A stretch of 64,000 nucleotides of DNA from Leuctra nigra (GCA_934045905.1 OW203768.1:17450316-17514315); one strand, 5' to 3'; shown: positions 1-11,196, counted from the first letter of the stretch. The notes: a model not told the origin generated them from the sequence alone. Numbers and translations are program-made.

Positions 1-560
1 TTGCAGCTGAAAGTATAAACGTCTTGAACGGTTCAATGCCCAGAGTCAACTGAATCAGAAGAACTGGCAGCATCTGTGCTATTTTATCTCGCTCCAACAG
101 TGGTGGGTGTCCTTGAAAATCACGGCATCCTATGATTCACTCATATGTGCGAACAAACTGTTGAATTTTCAGCACGGCCTCTTCGCCGTGCTGAAATTAA
201 AAAAATATATATGTAAATAAATCATCAAGGTAACCATGGCTTTTCTAGGAAACTTGTAAAATAACAGTAAAAAAACAGAGGTCCCTCTCAAAATAGTTGA
301 AATGCGTCGCTCCCTTTGCTCGTTTTTTTTCTTCGTCGTGTTTAACGTCGCACTGTTCTGCAGCGAGGCTAATGGTGACGGATGAATGATGATGATGATG
401 ATTGGGAGATGATGGTGAAGAGTAGGTATATAAGGATGGAGGGTGGGAAGGAGGTGGTCGTGGCCTATTAGTGGGTTACCTTCCCAGCATTTGTTTGTCC
501 CAGCATTTCCCAGCATCTGAGCCAAAACTGAAAGGAACTGTCCCCCAGTTAGATTTTGCT
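1..560. repeat. Interspersed repeat copy A (matches 13090-13700)
   Basis: This stretch matches 13090-13700 segment by segment: the opening part with 'GTGGGTGTCCTTGAAAATCA', a nested SINE, and a closing part with 'CTGAGCCAAAACTGAAAG' and 'CCCCCAGTTAGATTTTG'. Both copies carry the SINE at the same place, so the SINE was already present when the repeat spread or was duplicated. No transposase-like frame is visible. The family is unknown. Confidence 0.6.
323..500 (-). mobile_element. tRNA-derived SINE, head-truncated copy
   Basis: The minus strand carries the SINE body seen complete at 49966-50232: a conserved block with 'GCAGAACAGTGCGACGTTAA', a GAT/ATC microsatellite, and a part reading 'CCACGACC..CCTTCCCACC'. 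The tRNA-like head with the B box is missing here. A stretch of T at the low-coordinate end corresponds to the A tail. Confidence 0.6.
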
Positions 561-1508
561 CAGGTGTGACGTAAAGATGAGATTGCCATAGATTATAGAT
601 TATAGATTAAATAGCGGCATGCACGAAACTGTGGTTCGTTCACTGTAAGAATATTTCTGACGTTTTCGTCATTCACGTCGATCATTGGTCATTCACATGA
701 ACACTGCCCTGTCACGCAAGACTTTCTTCTTTGTATTATTGAAATTGTATAAATTATGTTAAATACACAATTTTTAATAGTAAAAAATATTAGAAAAATT
801 CAATAAGATTTATTTATTTTTATCTACAGTCGTATTAATTATTATACATATTTTTTGATTATTATATTGATATGTATATGTGTAGATATACCTTCGCTAG
901 ACTACAGTAGTACACGGCCGCCATTACGGTTCATTATTCTAACAGTGAACGACCTTTATCAACGCGTTACACAATATAATAAAATGTTCCATCTCATTTA
1001 ATGTTTATAGTATCACTCGCTTACGCCCGACTAGACTTGTTGAATTTCTATTTTTAAATAACCTTCCAACTTCTTCTGAGAATCCCCTTCTTATTGTAAA
1101 ATTGGCAAATGACCAAAAAGATAAAACATTATAACACTTGTAGACCAATCAAATAAATTTATAGAACCTAGAGCACTTGAGGCATCCAACTATCAACTCC
1201 ATTTGGTGATGCATTTAAAGAGGTACAACATCTTCCTTTAGTGCACCTTTAAAATCGTCAATTTTAACGAGTGTTACATTAGTAGGCGGACAGCACAATC
1301 TCTGTTCGACATCTGGTTACTTTGGTTCTTTGGCTTTACAGGCCTTCGAAACCCAAGATTAACTAATCAAATGAGAAGGGATTTTGTCTGAACATTTTCA
1401 AAAACACCTAAAGTGTCGGTCCCAATTACCATGACGAATTATAAGTTAATCGGCTAAATGGTTCCTTTTTTCATTTTCAACCAATCACAGGATCTTGTTC
1501 AAAATCTA
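561..1508. other. Non-coding, AT-rich, with repeat relics
   Basis: No gene is visible. Short blocks near 950-980 ('TATCAACGCGTTACACAAT') and 1330-1450 ('TTTTCAAAAACACC..AAGTGTC') recur in the same order near 14215-14245 and 14375-14600. They therefore probably belong to a longer, decayed repeat that also includes 1-560. Confidence 0.4.
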
Positions 1509-2133
1509 TTCGACACTAAAAGTTGCAAAACGCCACCTAGCGGAAAAAGTTAACATCTATACCACGAGTACTTGTGCTCATGCGCACAGGGCGCGTTCAG
1601 GCAAGTCACTTAGATGTAAATCGTAACGAGTTCAGTAAAAGTTATAATTACATTGCGAAATAACAGAAATTGATGAATACCTTAGTGTCAGCAATCAAAT
1701 ACGGCATATTTCATTACAGCACACATTCATTAAAAATTTTGTGAAAACGAGATGTCTATTCACCAAAAATCACCATTTTACAGATGCAGATTGTTTTTCA
1801 CACGGCCTTTTGAAGACACATTTTTCTTGACGCCTCGTTCAAACAATTGCAATGTGTCAAATGCTGCTTTTGGTGAATAGACAACTCGTTTTTACAAGAA
1901 TTTGAATGAATGTGTGCTGTAATGAAATATGCCGATTGTATTTGATTGTTGACACTGAGGTAAGCATCAATTTCTGTTATTTCGCGATTTATTTATAACT
2001 TTTTACTGAACTCGTTACGATTGTTGACATCTAAGTGACTTGTATGTAAAAGTACGCACGCGCTGGGATTGTACTCGCGTGAGCGGCCATCTTACTGATA
2101 TCAGCGCAATCTCTTGGTACTTTTAGTGTCGAA
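1509..2133. mobile_element. Foldback (MITE-like) element with TA duplication
   Basis: The ends are inverted repeats starting TTCGACACTAAAAGT, flanked on both sides by the dinucleotide TA (1507-1508 and 2134-2135). Inside, long arms pair imperfectly, for example the block with 'CAGCACACATTCATT' near 1720 and its complement near 1910. The TA duplication suggests a Tc1/mariner-type transposase acted on it; that is inference. A related terminal sequence is seen near 14306-14320. Confidence 0.65.
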
Positions 2134-2218
2134 TACCTGGAACCGCTCCTACAGTATTAGTGTGTGCGCGAAATTTCAGGTAGATTAATACCCCCCTCCA
2201 CCCCCCACCACCTGACAC

Positions 2219-2418
2219 NNNNNNNNNNNNNNNNNNNNNNNNNNNNNNNNNNNNNNNNNNNNNNNNNNNNNNNNNNNNNNNNNNNNNNNNNNNNNNNNNN
2301 NNNNNNNNNNNNNNNNNNNNNNNNNNNNNNNNNNNNNNNNNNNNNNNNNNNNNNNNNNNNNNNNNNNNNNNNNNNNNNNNNNNNNNNNNNNNNNNNNNNN
2401 NNNNNNNNNNNNNNNNNN
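2219..2418. other. Scaffold gap (200 N)
   Basis: Exactly 200 N, which looks like a fixed-size placeholder rather than a measured gap. The open frame drawn through it has no meaning. Confidence 0.99.
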
Positions 2419-4450
2419 ATTCGGACCGAATCTGGATTTGTAAAGTTATAGAATAACTACCCGTAACAAGAACAACTTGTATTTAAAAAAGTAAATTTAG
2501 GCCGTGGTAACGTATTACTTTGCAAACAAATGAATTGAGAATGACCTGCAAATTGTATTACATTATTTCGTATAGTTTATTACAATAACAATTATAAGCT
2601 ACAAAAATTGGTAGGTAATATAAAACACAAATCAAAGGGCATAATATCATAATAAGAAAACAATGTAAAACATAAAAAAAATATTGCTGTTCTGGCAGAA
2701 GGTTCTACAGCCGCACATCTAGGTAGATCTTCAAGCCACCTGAGGGCCTCCGGAGTGAGATCGCAGATGTCTCGAAGAGATCCTGTGAATCTGCGTATTG
2801 TGGACACTCAGTGGCGATGTGAAACGCAGATTGCACAGGGTGTCCACAATAACATACCTTTTAGTACAAAGACTTATATGAAATCAAATCATACCTATTC
2901 AGGTAAATATTACCGGCTCATAAATGGGTCAATTGTGTATGGTCCACGTCAAATCTAACCAGGGATATCCATGATCGCTAGACTCCTTACCATGTGCATG
3001 ACCCTCCGTGAGCTTGATGACACTTCCTATATAGCGTCAAAATATTTACTTTAATTGAACGAGCGAAGAGAGCGACTCCATATTTTGGCTCTTTTGGCAC
3101 GGACCTCTTTTTTTCTGTTACTAGATATACAGGTCACAGTTTTCTTCGATCGCGCTGAAATTTTGTACATATGGACGGACCAATTCCGAGCGTTGCACAC
3201 CCTTTTTTATGATTGGTTCAAATTATAAAAACACTTGTCTTCCGATTGGTAGGTCCGATCAATTTGAAATTTTGCAAAGTTATTGCAACCAACATTGTCT
3301 CCAATCTTACAAAGTTTCAGCTAAATCCTCTCATTGGCTAAAATTGAGGTAAATCTTTCATGTGGTTTTTGAAATCTAAGCTAGAACACTGTGCAACCGA
3401 TCAACTTAAATATTTGTATGGTCATTAAAACCAACACTTCAGGTATTTTTGCTCATTTTCAGACTAATCATTTGTAGTTATTTTCAAAAGTTATTGTCAT
3501 TTTAAATACATTTTATTCTATACTTGAAATATTTTCAAATGTATACCAGGAATTTCAATTATTTATCAGTTCTATCTTGATGCTTCCGTTACAAGGCCTG
3601 TAGAGCAGAGACTTGCAAACGCATATCAAATCACACAATACGCAGGCTCGCTTATCAACGCGGTACACAGAGCGTTTTCCTATAATTAAATTTGTTTCGC
3701 TATTAATTTCTTGCGACGAATTACAATTCGATACACAAATTTGAAATTTCGACAAGCAGATTCTACAATAATGATTGGTGAATATACAAATAATTTTGAA
3801 GTAAAATTTACGTATAAATGAACAATCTCTCAGATGTAAAGTATAGGTATGATGGAATGGAAATTTACAATAAGCTGGAGGGTTGGGAGTGTGATGGAGC
3901 CCATGTCTCGTTTCTTGCCTAAATCCAAGTTAATTAATTGTTCTGGAATGGACCACTAGTCATTATCTTGCTGTGTGACGTCACGAATAAAACAGATGAC
4001 AGAAGGATGTGGGCCGTGACCGTCAAGAAGGCTGGACAGCACAGTAATCAATAGTAATCAAATAGCAAATGGATCCATTTTGAACTTCAACTGTCTTTCC
4101 CCCACACGTTTGATTGGCTTCCTCTCCCACTATATGGACAGTGCTGCTCTAGTGTGAGTAAAGAGAACTATTATTCTACCTTGACTCCTCCCATCACCAT
4201 TGGTCCATTCAACTATAATATCCGGATATCAGGTGCCGAGTCGTCCCTCATCAGCTGAGTATCATGCTATTGTTTCACGTCGATGTGTAATAAGATCGCA
4301 AGTGTCAGCAGTCTTGCTGCGAGTGCACTTGAGTTCAATTCCGCGTCACGTGCATTTGTATGTAGATTTCATTGGTCGCACTCTGTTTGACGTGGACCTC
4401 GTGGCGACGGGGCAACCTAGGTGTTGGCTGGGGAGAGGATGCAGGACGAT
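2419..4450. other. No gene seen
   Basis: AT-rich sequence on both strands without coding signal, splice pattern or RNA gene that I can support. 3651-3670 again carries the 'CTTATCAACGCGGTACACA' block also seen near 956 and 14219, a relic of the same repeat family. Confidence 0.5.
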
Positions 4451-5050
4451 CAGGGCCGGATTAAACTGTTTGGCGCCCCTAGGCTAATTCACCAGATGCC
4501 CCCCTCCCCCCAAAAAAAGGAAACAATAATTCCACCCTGTCTATTTCAATAGCCCTCAACTTGCCCCGCAGGGCCTCCTTTGGATTTTTTAACACTTTTA
4601 TAATGAATCTTGGAATTTAAAATGATGCTCTTTTCTCTTAAAACCATGAAACGACCCTGTTATCACAGAAAGTGCCTAAAATGGGGTATCAAACCCGCGA
4701 GGATGAAGGCATTAGAACTTAGAAGACTACACACGCCCCACAGGTATTTTTTTAGAATGCATACACTTTTTGATTGAATCTTGGGTGAGGAAATGGCACC
4801 TTTTTCTATCCAAGTCACTGTACCACCTCAAGTTAGGAACCCTCCCTACCATTTGCATGGGGGGGAAATCTCCATATCACCAATTCTATTAAAAAGACTG
4901 TGCAGTTACCATATTTTCAGATTACCTACCTACTTTGTATTGATAGTTTGTTTATGATTTCATATTTTTTTATCATAATTTGGCATTTATTTGACACTGC
5001 GGCGCCCCCTGGGCTATAGCCTAACTAGCCTAATGGGTAATCCGCCCCTG
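4451..5050. mobile_element. hAT-type non-autonomous element
   Basis: The left end reads CAGGGCCGGATTAA and the right end, inverted, CAGGGGCGGATTACCC. It is flanked by the 8-bp direct repeat AGGACGAT (4443-4450 and 5051-5058), the size hAT elements make. The 600-bp interior has no coding frame. It carries the motif GCCCCGCAGGGC near 4564, which recurs in other elements of this window, and G/C-rich 'GGCGCCCC' blocks near both ends. Confidence 0.85.
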
Positions 5051-5148
5051 AGGACGATCCCCAGTATATATATATGTGAAATATGGTTTTCGCTGATAAC
5101 CTCAGATAGGAAGATGTAAATAAATACCAACTGCAATGAGAAAAGATT

Positions 5149-5221
5149 TTCCTCGAGTGGGACTCGAACCCACGACCTTCCGATATCCAGTCAGATGCTC
5201 TACCAGCTGAGCTATCGAGGC
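5149..5221 (-). tRNA. tRNA-like gene, unit 1 (anticodon GGA by folding)
   Basis: It folds as a 73-nt class I cloverleaf: D stem GCTC/GAGC, anticodon stem TCTGA/TCGGA with loop CTGGATA, five-base variable loop and T stem GTGGG/CCCAC. The A box (TAGCTCAGCTGG) and B box (GGTTCGAGTCC) are intact, and TTTT follows a few bases downstream as a Pol III stop. The first acceptor pair is G:A, leaving six pairs. Anticodon GGA would be serine, yet the long serine variable arm is absent. The sequence around the A box resembles tRNA-Tyr. It may be a pseudogene or a non-canonical tRNA. Confidence 0.8.
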
Positions 5222-5452
5222 AGTTAACATTGCAGCGGCTGTGTTCCAATATAAGCTGCGTTAGCAACTTACCGAGATTTGAAGATAGGGTCAGAAGACC
5301 GTGGAAGATGTTCCACGTTTGACAACTGACTAACTTTACTCGACTTGGCTTCCTCATAAGCAGATGAGTGCGCATATGTGTGAAATATGGTTTTCGCTGA
5401 TAACCTCAGATAGGTAGATGTAAATAAATACCAACTGCAATGAGAAAAGATT

Positions 5453-5525
5453 TTCCTCGAGTGGGACTCGAACCCACGACCTTCCGATATCCAGTCAGAT
5501 GCTCTACCAGCTGAGCTATCGAGGC
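5453..5525 (-). tRNA. tRNA-like gene, unit 2
   Basis: Sequence as in unit 1, with A and B boxes and downstream TTTT intact. Confidence 0.8.
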
Positions 5526-5756
5526 AGTTAACATTGCAGCGGCTGTGTTCCAATATAAGCTGCGTTAGCAACTTACCGAGATTTGAAGATAGGGTCAGAA
5601 GACCGTGGAAGATGTTCCACGTTTGACAACTGACTAACTTCACTCGACTTGGCTTCCTCATAAGCAGATGAGTGCGCATATGTGTGAAATATGGTTTTCG
5701 CTGATAACCTCAGATAGGTAGATGTAAATAAATACCAACTGCAATGAGAAAAGATT

Positions 5757-5829
5757 TTCCTCGAGTGGGACTCGAACCCACGACCTTCCGATATCCAGTC
5801 AGATGCTCTACCAGCTGAGCTATCGAGGC
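5757..5829 (-). tRNA. tRNA-like gene, unit 3
   Basis: Sequence as in unit 1, boxes intact. Confidence 0.8.
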
Positions 5830-6060
5830 AGTTAACATTGCAGCGGCTGTGTTCCAATATAAGCTGCGTTAGCAACTTACCGAGATTTGAAGATAGGGTC
5901 AGAAGACCGTGGAAGATGTTCCACGTTTGACAACTGACTAACTTCACTCGACTTGGCTTCCTCATAAGCAGATGAGTGCGCATATGTGTGAAATATGGTT
6001 TTCGCTGATAACCTCAGATAGGTAGATGTAAATAAATACCAACTGCAATGAGAAAAGATT

Positions 6061-6133
6061 TTCCTCGAGTGGGACTCGAACCCACGACCTTCCGATATCC
6101 AGTCAGATGCTCTACGAGCTGAGCTATCGAGGC
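6061..6133 (-). tRNA. tRNA-like gene, unit 4 (D-loop variant)
   Basis: Differs from unit 1 in the D loop: AGCTGG has become AGCTCG. This breaks the invariant G pair of the D loop and weakens the A box. The same change occurs in unit 8. Confidence 0.75.
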
Positions 6134-6364
6134 AGTTAACATTGCAGCGGCTGTGTTCCAATATAAGCTGCGTTAGCAACTTACCGAGATTTGAAGATAG
6201 GGTCAGAAGACCGTGGAAGATGTTCCACGTTTGACAACTGACTAACTTCACTCGACTTGGCTTCCTCATAAGCAGATGAGTGCGCATATGTGTGAAATAT
6301 GGTTTTCGCTGATAACCTCAGATAGGTAGATGTAAATAAATACCAACTGCAATGAGAAAAGATT

Positions 6365-6437
6365 TTCCTCGAGTGGGACTCGAACCCACGACCTTCCGAT
6401 ATCCAGTCAGATGCTCTACCAGCTGAGCTATCGAGGC
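6365..6437 (-). tRNA. tRNA-like gene, unit 5
   Basis: tRNA part as in unit 1. Its spacer carries a base change (GTGGATGATG instead of GTGGAAGATG) shared with unit 9. Confidence 0.8.
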
Positions 6438-6668
6438 AGTTAACATTGCAGCGGCTGTGTTCCAATATAAGCTGCGTTAGCAACTTACCGAGATTTGAAG
6501 ATAGGGTCAGAAGACCGTGGATGATGTTCCACGTTTGACAACTGACTAACTTCACTCGACTTGGCTTCCTCATAAGCAGATGAGTGCGCATATGTGTGAA
6601 ATATGGTTTTCGCTGATAACCTCAGATAGGTAGATGTAAATAAATACCAACTGCAATGAGAAAAGATT

Positions 6669-6738
6669 TTCGAGTGGGACTCGAACCCACGACCTTCCGA
6701 TATCCAGTCAGATGCTCTACCAGCTGAGCTATGGAGGC
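6669..6738 (-). pseudogene. tRNA-like copy with damaged acceptor stem, unit 6
   Basis: Three bases are missing in the 3' acceptor strand (TTTTCGAG where other units have TTTTCCTCGAG), and a C-to-G change sits in the 5' strand. The unit is 301 bp. The acceptor stem can no longer form fully, so this copy is probably dead. Confidence 0.75.
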
Positions 6739-6969
6739 AGTTAACATTGCAGCGGCTGTGTTCCAATATAAGCTGCGTTAGCAACTTACCGAGATTTGAA
6801 GATAGGGTCAGAAGACCGTGGAAGATGTTCCACGTTTGACAACTGACTAACTTCACTCGACTTGGCTTCCTCATAAGCAGATGAGTGCGCATATGTGTGA
6901 AATATGGTTTTCGCTGATAACCTCAGATAGGTAGATGTAAATAAATACCAACTGCAATGAGAAAAGATT

Positions 6970-7042
6970 TTCCTCGAGTGGGACTCGAACCCACGACCTT
7001 CCGATATCCAGTCAGATGCTCTACCAGCTGAGCTATCGAGGC
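6970..7042 (-). tRNA. tRNA-like gene, unit 7
   Basis: Sequence as in unit 1, boxes intact. Confidence 0.8.
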
Positions 7043-7273
7043 AGTTAACATTGCAGCGGCTGTGTTCCAATATAAGCTGCGTTAGCAACTTACCGAGATT
7101 TGAAGATAGGGTCAGAAGACCGTGGAAGATGTTCCACGTTTGACAACTGACTAACTTCACTCGACTTGGCTTCCTCATAAGCAGATGAGTGCGCATATGT
7201 GTGAAATATGGTTTTCGCTGATAACCTCAGATAGGTAGATGTAAATAAATACCAACTGCAATGAGAAAAGATT

Positions 7274-7346
7274 TTCCTCGAGTGGGACTCGAACCCACGA
7301 CCTTCCGATATCCAGTCAGATGCTCTACGAGCTGAGCTATCGAGGC
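7274..7346 (-). tRNA. tRNA-like gene, unit 8 (D-loop variant)
   Basis: Carries the same AGCTCG D-loop change as unit 4, 1213 bp away. This marks a duplicated four-unit block. Confidence 0.75.
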
Positions 7347-7577
7347 AGTTAACATTGCAGCGGCTGTGTTCCAATATAAGCTGCGTTAGCAACTTACCGA
7401 GATTTGAAGATAGGGTCAGAAGACCGTGGAAGATGTTCCACGTTTGACAACTGACTAACTTCACTCGACTTGGCTTCCTCATAAGCAGATGAGTGCGCAT
7501 ATGTGTGAAATATGGTTTTCGCTGATAACCTCAGATAGGTAGATGTAAATAAATACCAACTGCAATGAGAAAAGATT

Positions 7578-7650
7578 TTCCTCGAGTGGGACTCGAACCC
7601 ACGACCTTCCGATATCCAGTCAGATGCTCTACCAGCTGAGCTATCGAGGC
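7578..7650 (-). tRNA. tRNA-like gene, unit 9
   Basis: tRNA part as in unit 1; the spacer variant is shared with unit 5. Confidence 0.8.
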
Positions 7651-7881
7651 AGTTAACATTGCAGCGGCTGTGTTCCAATATAAGCTGCGTTAGCAACTTA
7701 CCGAGATTTGAAGATAGGGTCAGAAGACCGTGGATGATGTTCCACGTTTGACAACTGACTAACTTCACTCGACTTGGCTTCCTCATAAGCAGATGAGTGC
7801 GCATATGTGTGAAATATGGTTTTCGCTGATAACCTCAGATAGGTAGATGTAAATAAATACCAACTGCAATGAGAAAAGATT

Positions 7882-7954
7882 TTCCTCGAGTGGGACTCGA
7901 ACCCACGACCTTCCGATATCCAGTCAGATGCTCTACCAGCTGAGCTATCGAGGC
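7882..7954 (-). tRNA. tRNA-like gene, unit 10
   Basis: Sequence as in unit 1, boxes intact. Confidence 0.8.
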
Positions 7955-8185
7955 AGTTAACATTGCAGCGGCTGTGTTCCAATATAAGCTGCGTTAGCAA
8001 CTTACCGAGATTTGAAGATAGGGTCAGAAGACCGTGGAAGATGTTCCACGTTTGACAACTGACTAACTTCACTCGACTTGGCTTCCTCATAAGCAGATGA
8101 GTGCGCATATGTGTGAAATATGGTTTTCGCTGATAACCTCAGATAGGTAGATGTAAATAAATACCAACTGCAATGAGAAAAGATT

Positions 8186-8258
8186 TTCCTCGAGTGGGAC
8201 TCGAACCCACGACCTTCCGATATCCAGTCAGATGCTCTACCAGCTGAGCTATCGAGGC
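8186..8258 (-). tRNA. tRNA-like gene, unit 11
   Basis: Sequence as in unit 1, boxes intact. Confidence 0.8.
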
Positions 8259-8489
8259 AGTTAACATTGCAGCGGCTGTGTTCCAATATAAGCTGCGTTA
8301 GCAACTTACCGAGATTTGAAGATAGGGTCAGAAGACCGTGGAAGATGTTCCACGTTTGACAACTGACTAACTTCACTCGACTTGGCTTCCTCATAAGCAG
8401 ATGAGTGCGCATATGTGTGAAATATGGTTTTCGCTGATAACCTCAGATAGGTAGATGTAAATAAATACCAACTGCAATGAGAAAAGATT

Positions 8490-8562
8490 TTCCTCGAGTG
8501 GGACTCGAACCCACGACCTTCCGATATCCAGTCAGATGCTCTACCAGCTGAGCTATCGAGGC
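8490..8562 (-). tRNA. tRNA-like gene, unit 12
   Basis: Last minus-strand copy before the hinge; sequence as in unit 1. Confidence 0.8.
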
Positions 8563-8737
8563 AGTTAACATTGCAGCGGCTGTGTTCCAATATAAGCTGC
8601 GTTAGCAACTTACCGAGATTTGAAGATAGGGTCAGAAGACCGTGGAAGATGTTCCACGTTTGACAACTGACTAACTTCACTCGACTTGGCTTCCTCATAA
8701 GCAGATGAGTGCGCATATGTGTGAAATATGGTTTTCG

Positions 8738-8793
8738 CTGATAACCTGAGGTTATCCTCATATATCGCTGATAACCTGAGGTTATCAGCGAAA
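8738..8793. repeat. Palindromic hinge of the tRNA array
   Basis: Here the array changes direction. Two copies of the near-palindrome GATAACCTGAGGTTATC sit next to each other, separated by CTCATATATCGCT. The sequence on either side is the same unit in opposite orientation. This is the fold point of an inverted repeat whose arms are at least 1.2 kb. Confidence 0.85.
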
Positions 8794-8963
8794 ACCATAT
8801 TTCACACATATGCGCACTCATCTGCTTATGAGGAAGCCAAGTCGAGTGAAGTTAGTCAGTTGTCAAACGTGGAACATCTTCCACGGTCTTCTGACCCTAT
8901 CTTCAAATCTCGGTAAGTTGCTAACGCAGCTTATATTGGAACACAGCCGCTGCAATGTTAACT

Positions 8964-9036
8964 GCCTCGATAGCTCAGCTGGTAGAGCATCTGACTGGAT
9001 ATCGGAAGGTCGTGGGTTCGAGTCCCACTCGAGGAA
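8964..9036 (+). tRNA. tRNA-like gene, unit 13
   Basis: First plus-strand copy. It is identical in the tRNA part to unit 1, with the A box, B box and TTTT stop intact. Confidence 0.8.
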
Positions 9037-9267
9037 AATCTTTTCTCATTGCAGTTGGTATTTATTTACATCTACCTATCTGAGGTTATCAGCGAAAACC
9101 ATATTTCACACATATGCGCACTCATCTGCTTATGAGGAAGCCAAGTCGAGTGAAGTTAGTCAGTTGTCAAACGTGGAACATCTTCCACGGTCTTCTGACC
9201 CTATCTTCAAATCTCGGTAAGTTGCTAACGCAGCTTATATTGGAACACAGCCGCTGCAATGTTAACT

Positions 9268-9340
9268 GCCTCGATAGCTCAGCTGGTAGAGCATCTGACT
9301 GGATATCGGAAGGTCGTGGGTTCGAGTCCCACTCGAGGAA
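9268..9340 (+). tRNA. tRNA-like gene, unit 14
   Basis: Plus-strand copy as unit 13. Confidence 0.8.
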
Positions 9341-9571
9341 AATCTTTTCTCATTGCAGTTGGTATTTATTTACATCTACCTATCTGAGGTTATCAGCGAA
9401 AACCATATTTCACACATATGCGCACTCATCTGCTTATGAGGAAGCCAAGTCGAGTGAAGTTAGTCAGTTGTCAAACGTGGAACATCTTCCACGGTCTTCT
9501 GACCCTATCTTCAAATCTCGGTAAGTTGCTAACGCAGCTTATATTGGAACACAGCCGCTGCAATGTTAACT

Positions 9572-9644
9572 GCCTCGATAGCTCAGCTGGTAGAGCATCT
9601 GACTGGATATCGGAAGGTCGTGGGTTCGAGTCCCACTCGAGGAA
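9572..9644 (+). tRNA. tRNA-like gene, unit 15
   Basis: Plus-strand copy as unit 13. Confidence 0.8.
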
Positions 9645-9875
9645 AATCTTTTCTCATTGCAGTTGGTATTTATTTACATCTACCTATCTGAGGTTATCAG
9701 CGAAAACCATATTTCACACATATGCGCACTCATCTGCTTATGAGGAAGCCAAGTCGAGTGAAGTTAGTCAGTTGTCAAACGTGGAACATCTTCCACGGTC
9801 TTCTGACCCTATCTTCAAATCTCGGTAAGTTGCTAACGCAGCTTATATTGGAACACAGCCGCTGCAATGTTAACT

Positions 9876-9948
9876 GCCTCGATAGCTCAGCTGGTAGAGC
9901 ATCTGACTGGATATCGGAAGGTCGTGGGTTCGAGTCCCACTCGAGGAA
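9876..9948 (+). tRNA. tRNA-like gene, unit 16
   Basis: Plus-strand copy as unit 13. The spacer after it is cut short and runs into alternating TA. Confidence 0.8.
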
Positions 9949-9998
9949 AATCTTTTCTCATTGCAGTTGGTATTTATTTATATATATATATATATATA

Positions 9999-11196
9999 AT
10001 GGAAACTTAGCTTATTTCGCGTTCTATTATGTCTGGGTGAATGTGCGGAGCGACTGAGGAAGTTCGACCGAGAGCGGTGGGAAGGATCTGGTCGTGTAAT
10101 TAGCCGGAGCGAGATGTAGGATTATTCTAATGTATTTTATAACGTGCAGGTTGTGTCCGATAGTGTGACGGTTTGTGTGAATTAAAATCCATGTTTTAAC
10201 TTGAACGATTGTCTTCTGTTTAAGGTTGCATGAGGGGATGAGATTTTAAAACCCAAAAGTGACTGAAATTTGGACTTTCACAATTATTTGTTGTTGAACC
10301 TGAAGACTCACGGCAATATAAAATAGCTTAGTCACACCGGGCATTATCTGGCTATTTTATGATATTTAAATGAGTTCTACCAATTTGCCCTAATTAGAAT
10401 GCAGGTTGTACGAGTGAGTACACTTTAATGAAAACTTCATTCGGGCCACCTGCATAAGAAAACGGCTGAATATAAAAAATCGGTATTTTTTGTGCACATC
10501 CGGAATCATTACAATTTGTCAGTCTGCTATTTTATAATGTAATGTCATTAATATTTAATTAGGAAAAAATTAAATACTGAAATAAAATTAATTGTGATTA
10601 TGTTAGTGAGGCCTCAAGATATTCAGTACTCCCCCCCTAACTCAAGAGTTTCATTGTTTACAGCACGTTCCATAGTCATAAATTTCCCAGACCCTCATAA
10701 AATAAAACCTTTTTCATACAACCTTTTTGGTTATTGAATAGAAATTGACCCTCGAAATATTGAACACTTTAAGTGCCAAGAAAACAATGTCAGGTAGATT
10801 GGCGGAAGGATTCGAACCCCTCACTCTGCGGACCAATTCCACTAGGGGGTTCCCTGGTCACGACAGTAGCATCACATATTGCATTTTGCTGATCCCTTGA
10901 AGTTTGAACCCGAAAATCAGTGGTTCCCAACCGGCAAAAAATTCTCCGGTATAGACGAAATTTTATGATTCTAGGAAAGGCGTTGTGTTATAATTAAATA
11001 TATTACGTTACATTTAACAAATGTCTAAATTCACGTTTGAATTTGAAAATATTTTCGGGCCTGTGGGCCCGGACCTGCAAGTTGCTGGAGCGTCTTTCCC
11101 AGAGACACCTCATGGTTTCTGCGCAAACATGACGTATTGTTATACGCAAACATTATTGTTTTCGCAGCACTATGAGAGGAAATTCTATGACCTCAC
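9999..11196. other. Non-coding; contains one SINE head
   Basis: No coding exon is visible. The G3 exon of the atlastin gene (encoding the DTQG motif) would be expected leftward of 11197 on the minus strand, but I could not find it here. A tRNA-like block lies at 10800-10862. Confidence 0.5.
10800..10862 (-). mobile_element. tRNA-derived SINE head (fragment)
   Basis: The minus strand has a B box GGTTCGAATCC and, about 30 bases upstream, an A-box-like TAGTGGAATTGG, spaced as in a shortened tRNA. A cloverleaf does not form fully, so a SINE head or tRNA relic is likelier than a gene. Confidence 0.45.

Larger units (their letters stand above)
5066..9990. repeat. Head-to-head tandem array of a ~304-bp tRNA-bearing unit
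   Basis: Sixteen units of about 304 bp, each with one tRNA-like sequence, are nearly identical. Twelve (5066 to about 8745) run on the minus strand and four (about 8780-9990) on the plus strand, so the whole block is a giant inverted repeat. Between tRNAs the unit holds a spacer of about 230 bp with no recognisable gene; open frames of about 136 codons in it overlap the tRNA and are repeat shadows. Both outer ends abut runs of alternating T and A (about 5066-5076 and 9979-9998). Confidence 0.95.

Noticed and set aside
2164..2451. Open frame across the scaffold gap
   Set aside because: Most of it is N; it carries no information.
5025..10057. Repeated open frames of about 136 codons on both strands
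   Set aside because: They are the same frame in each 304-bp unit and run through the tRNA-like gene; repetition, not coding, explains them.
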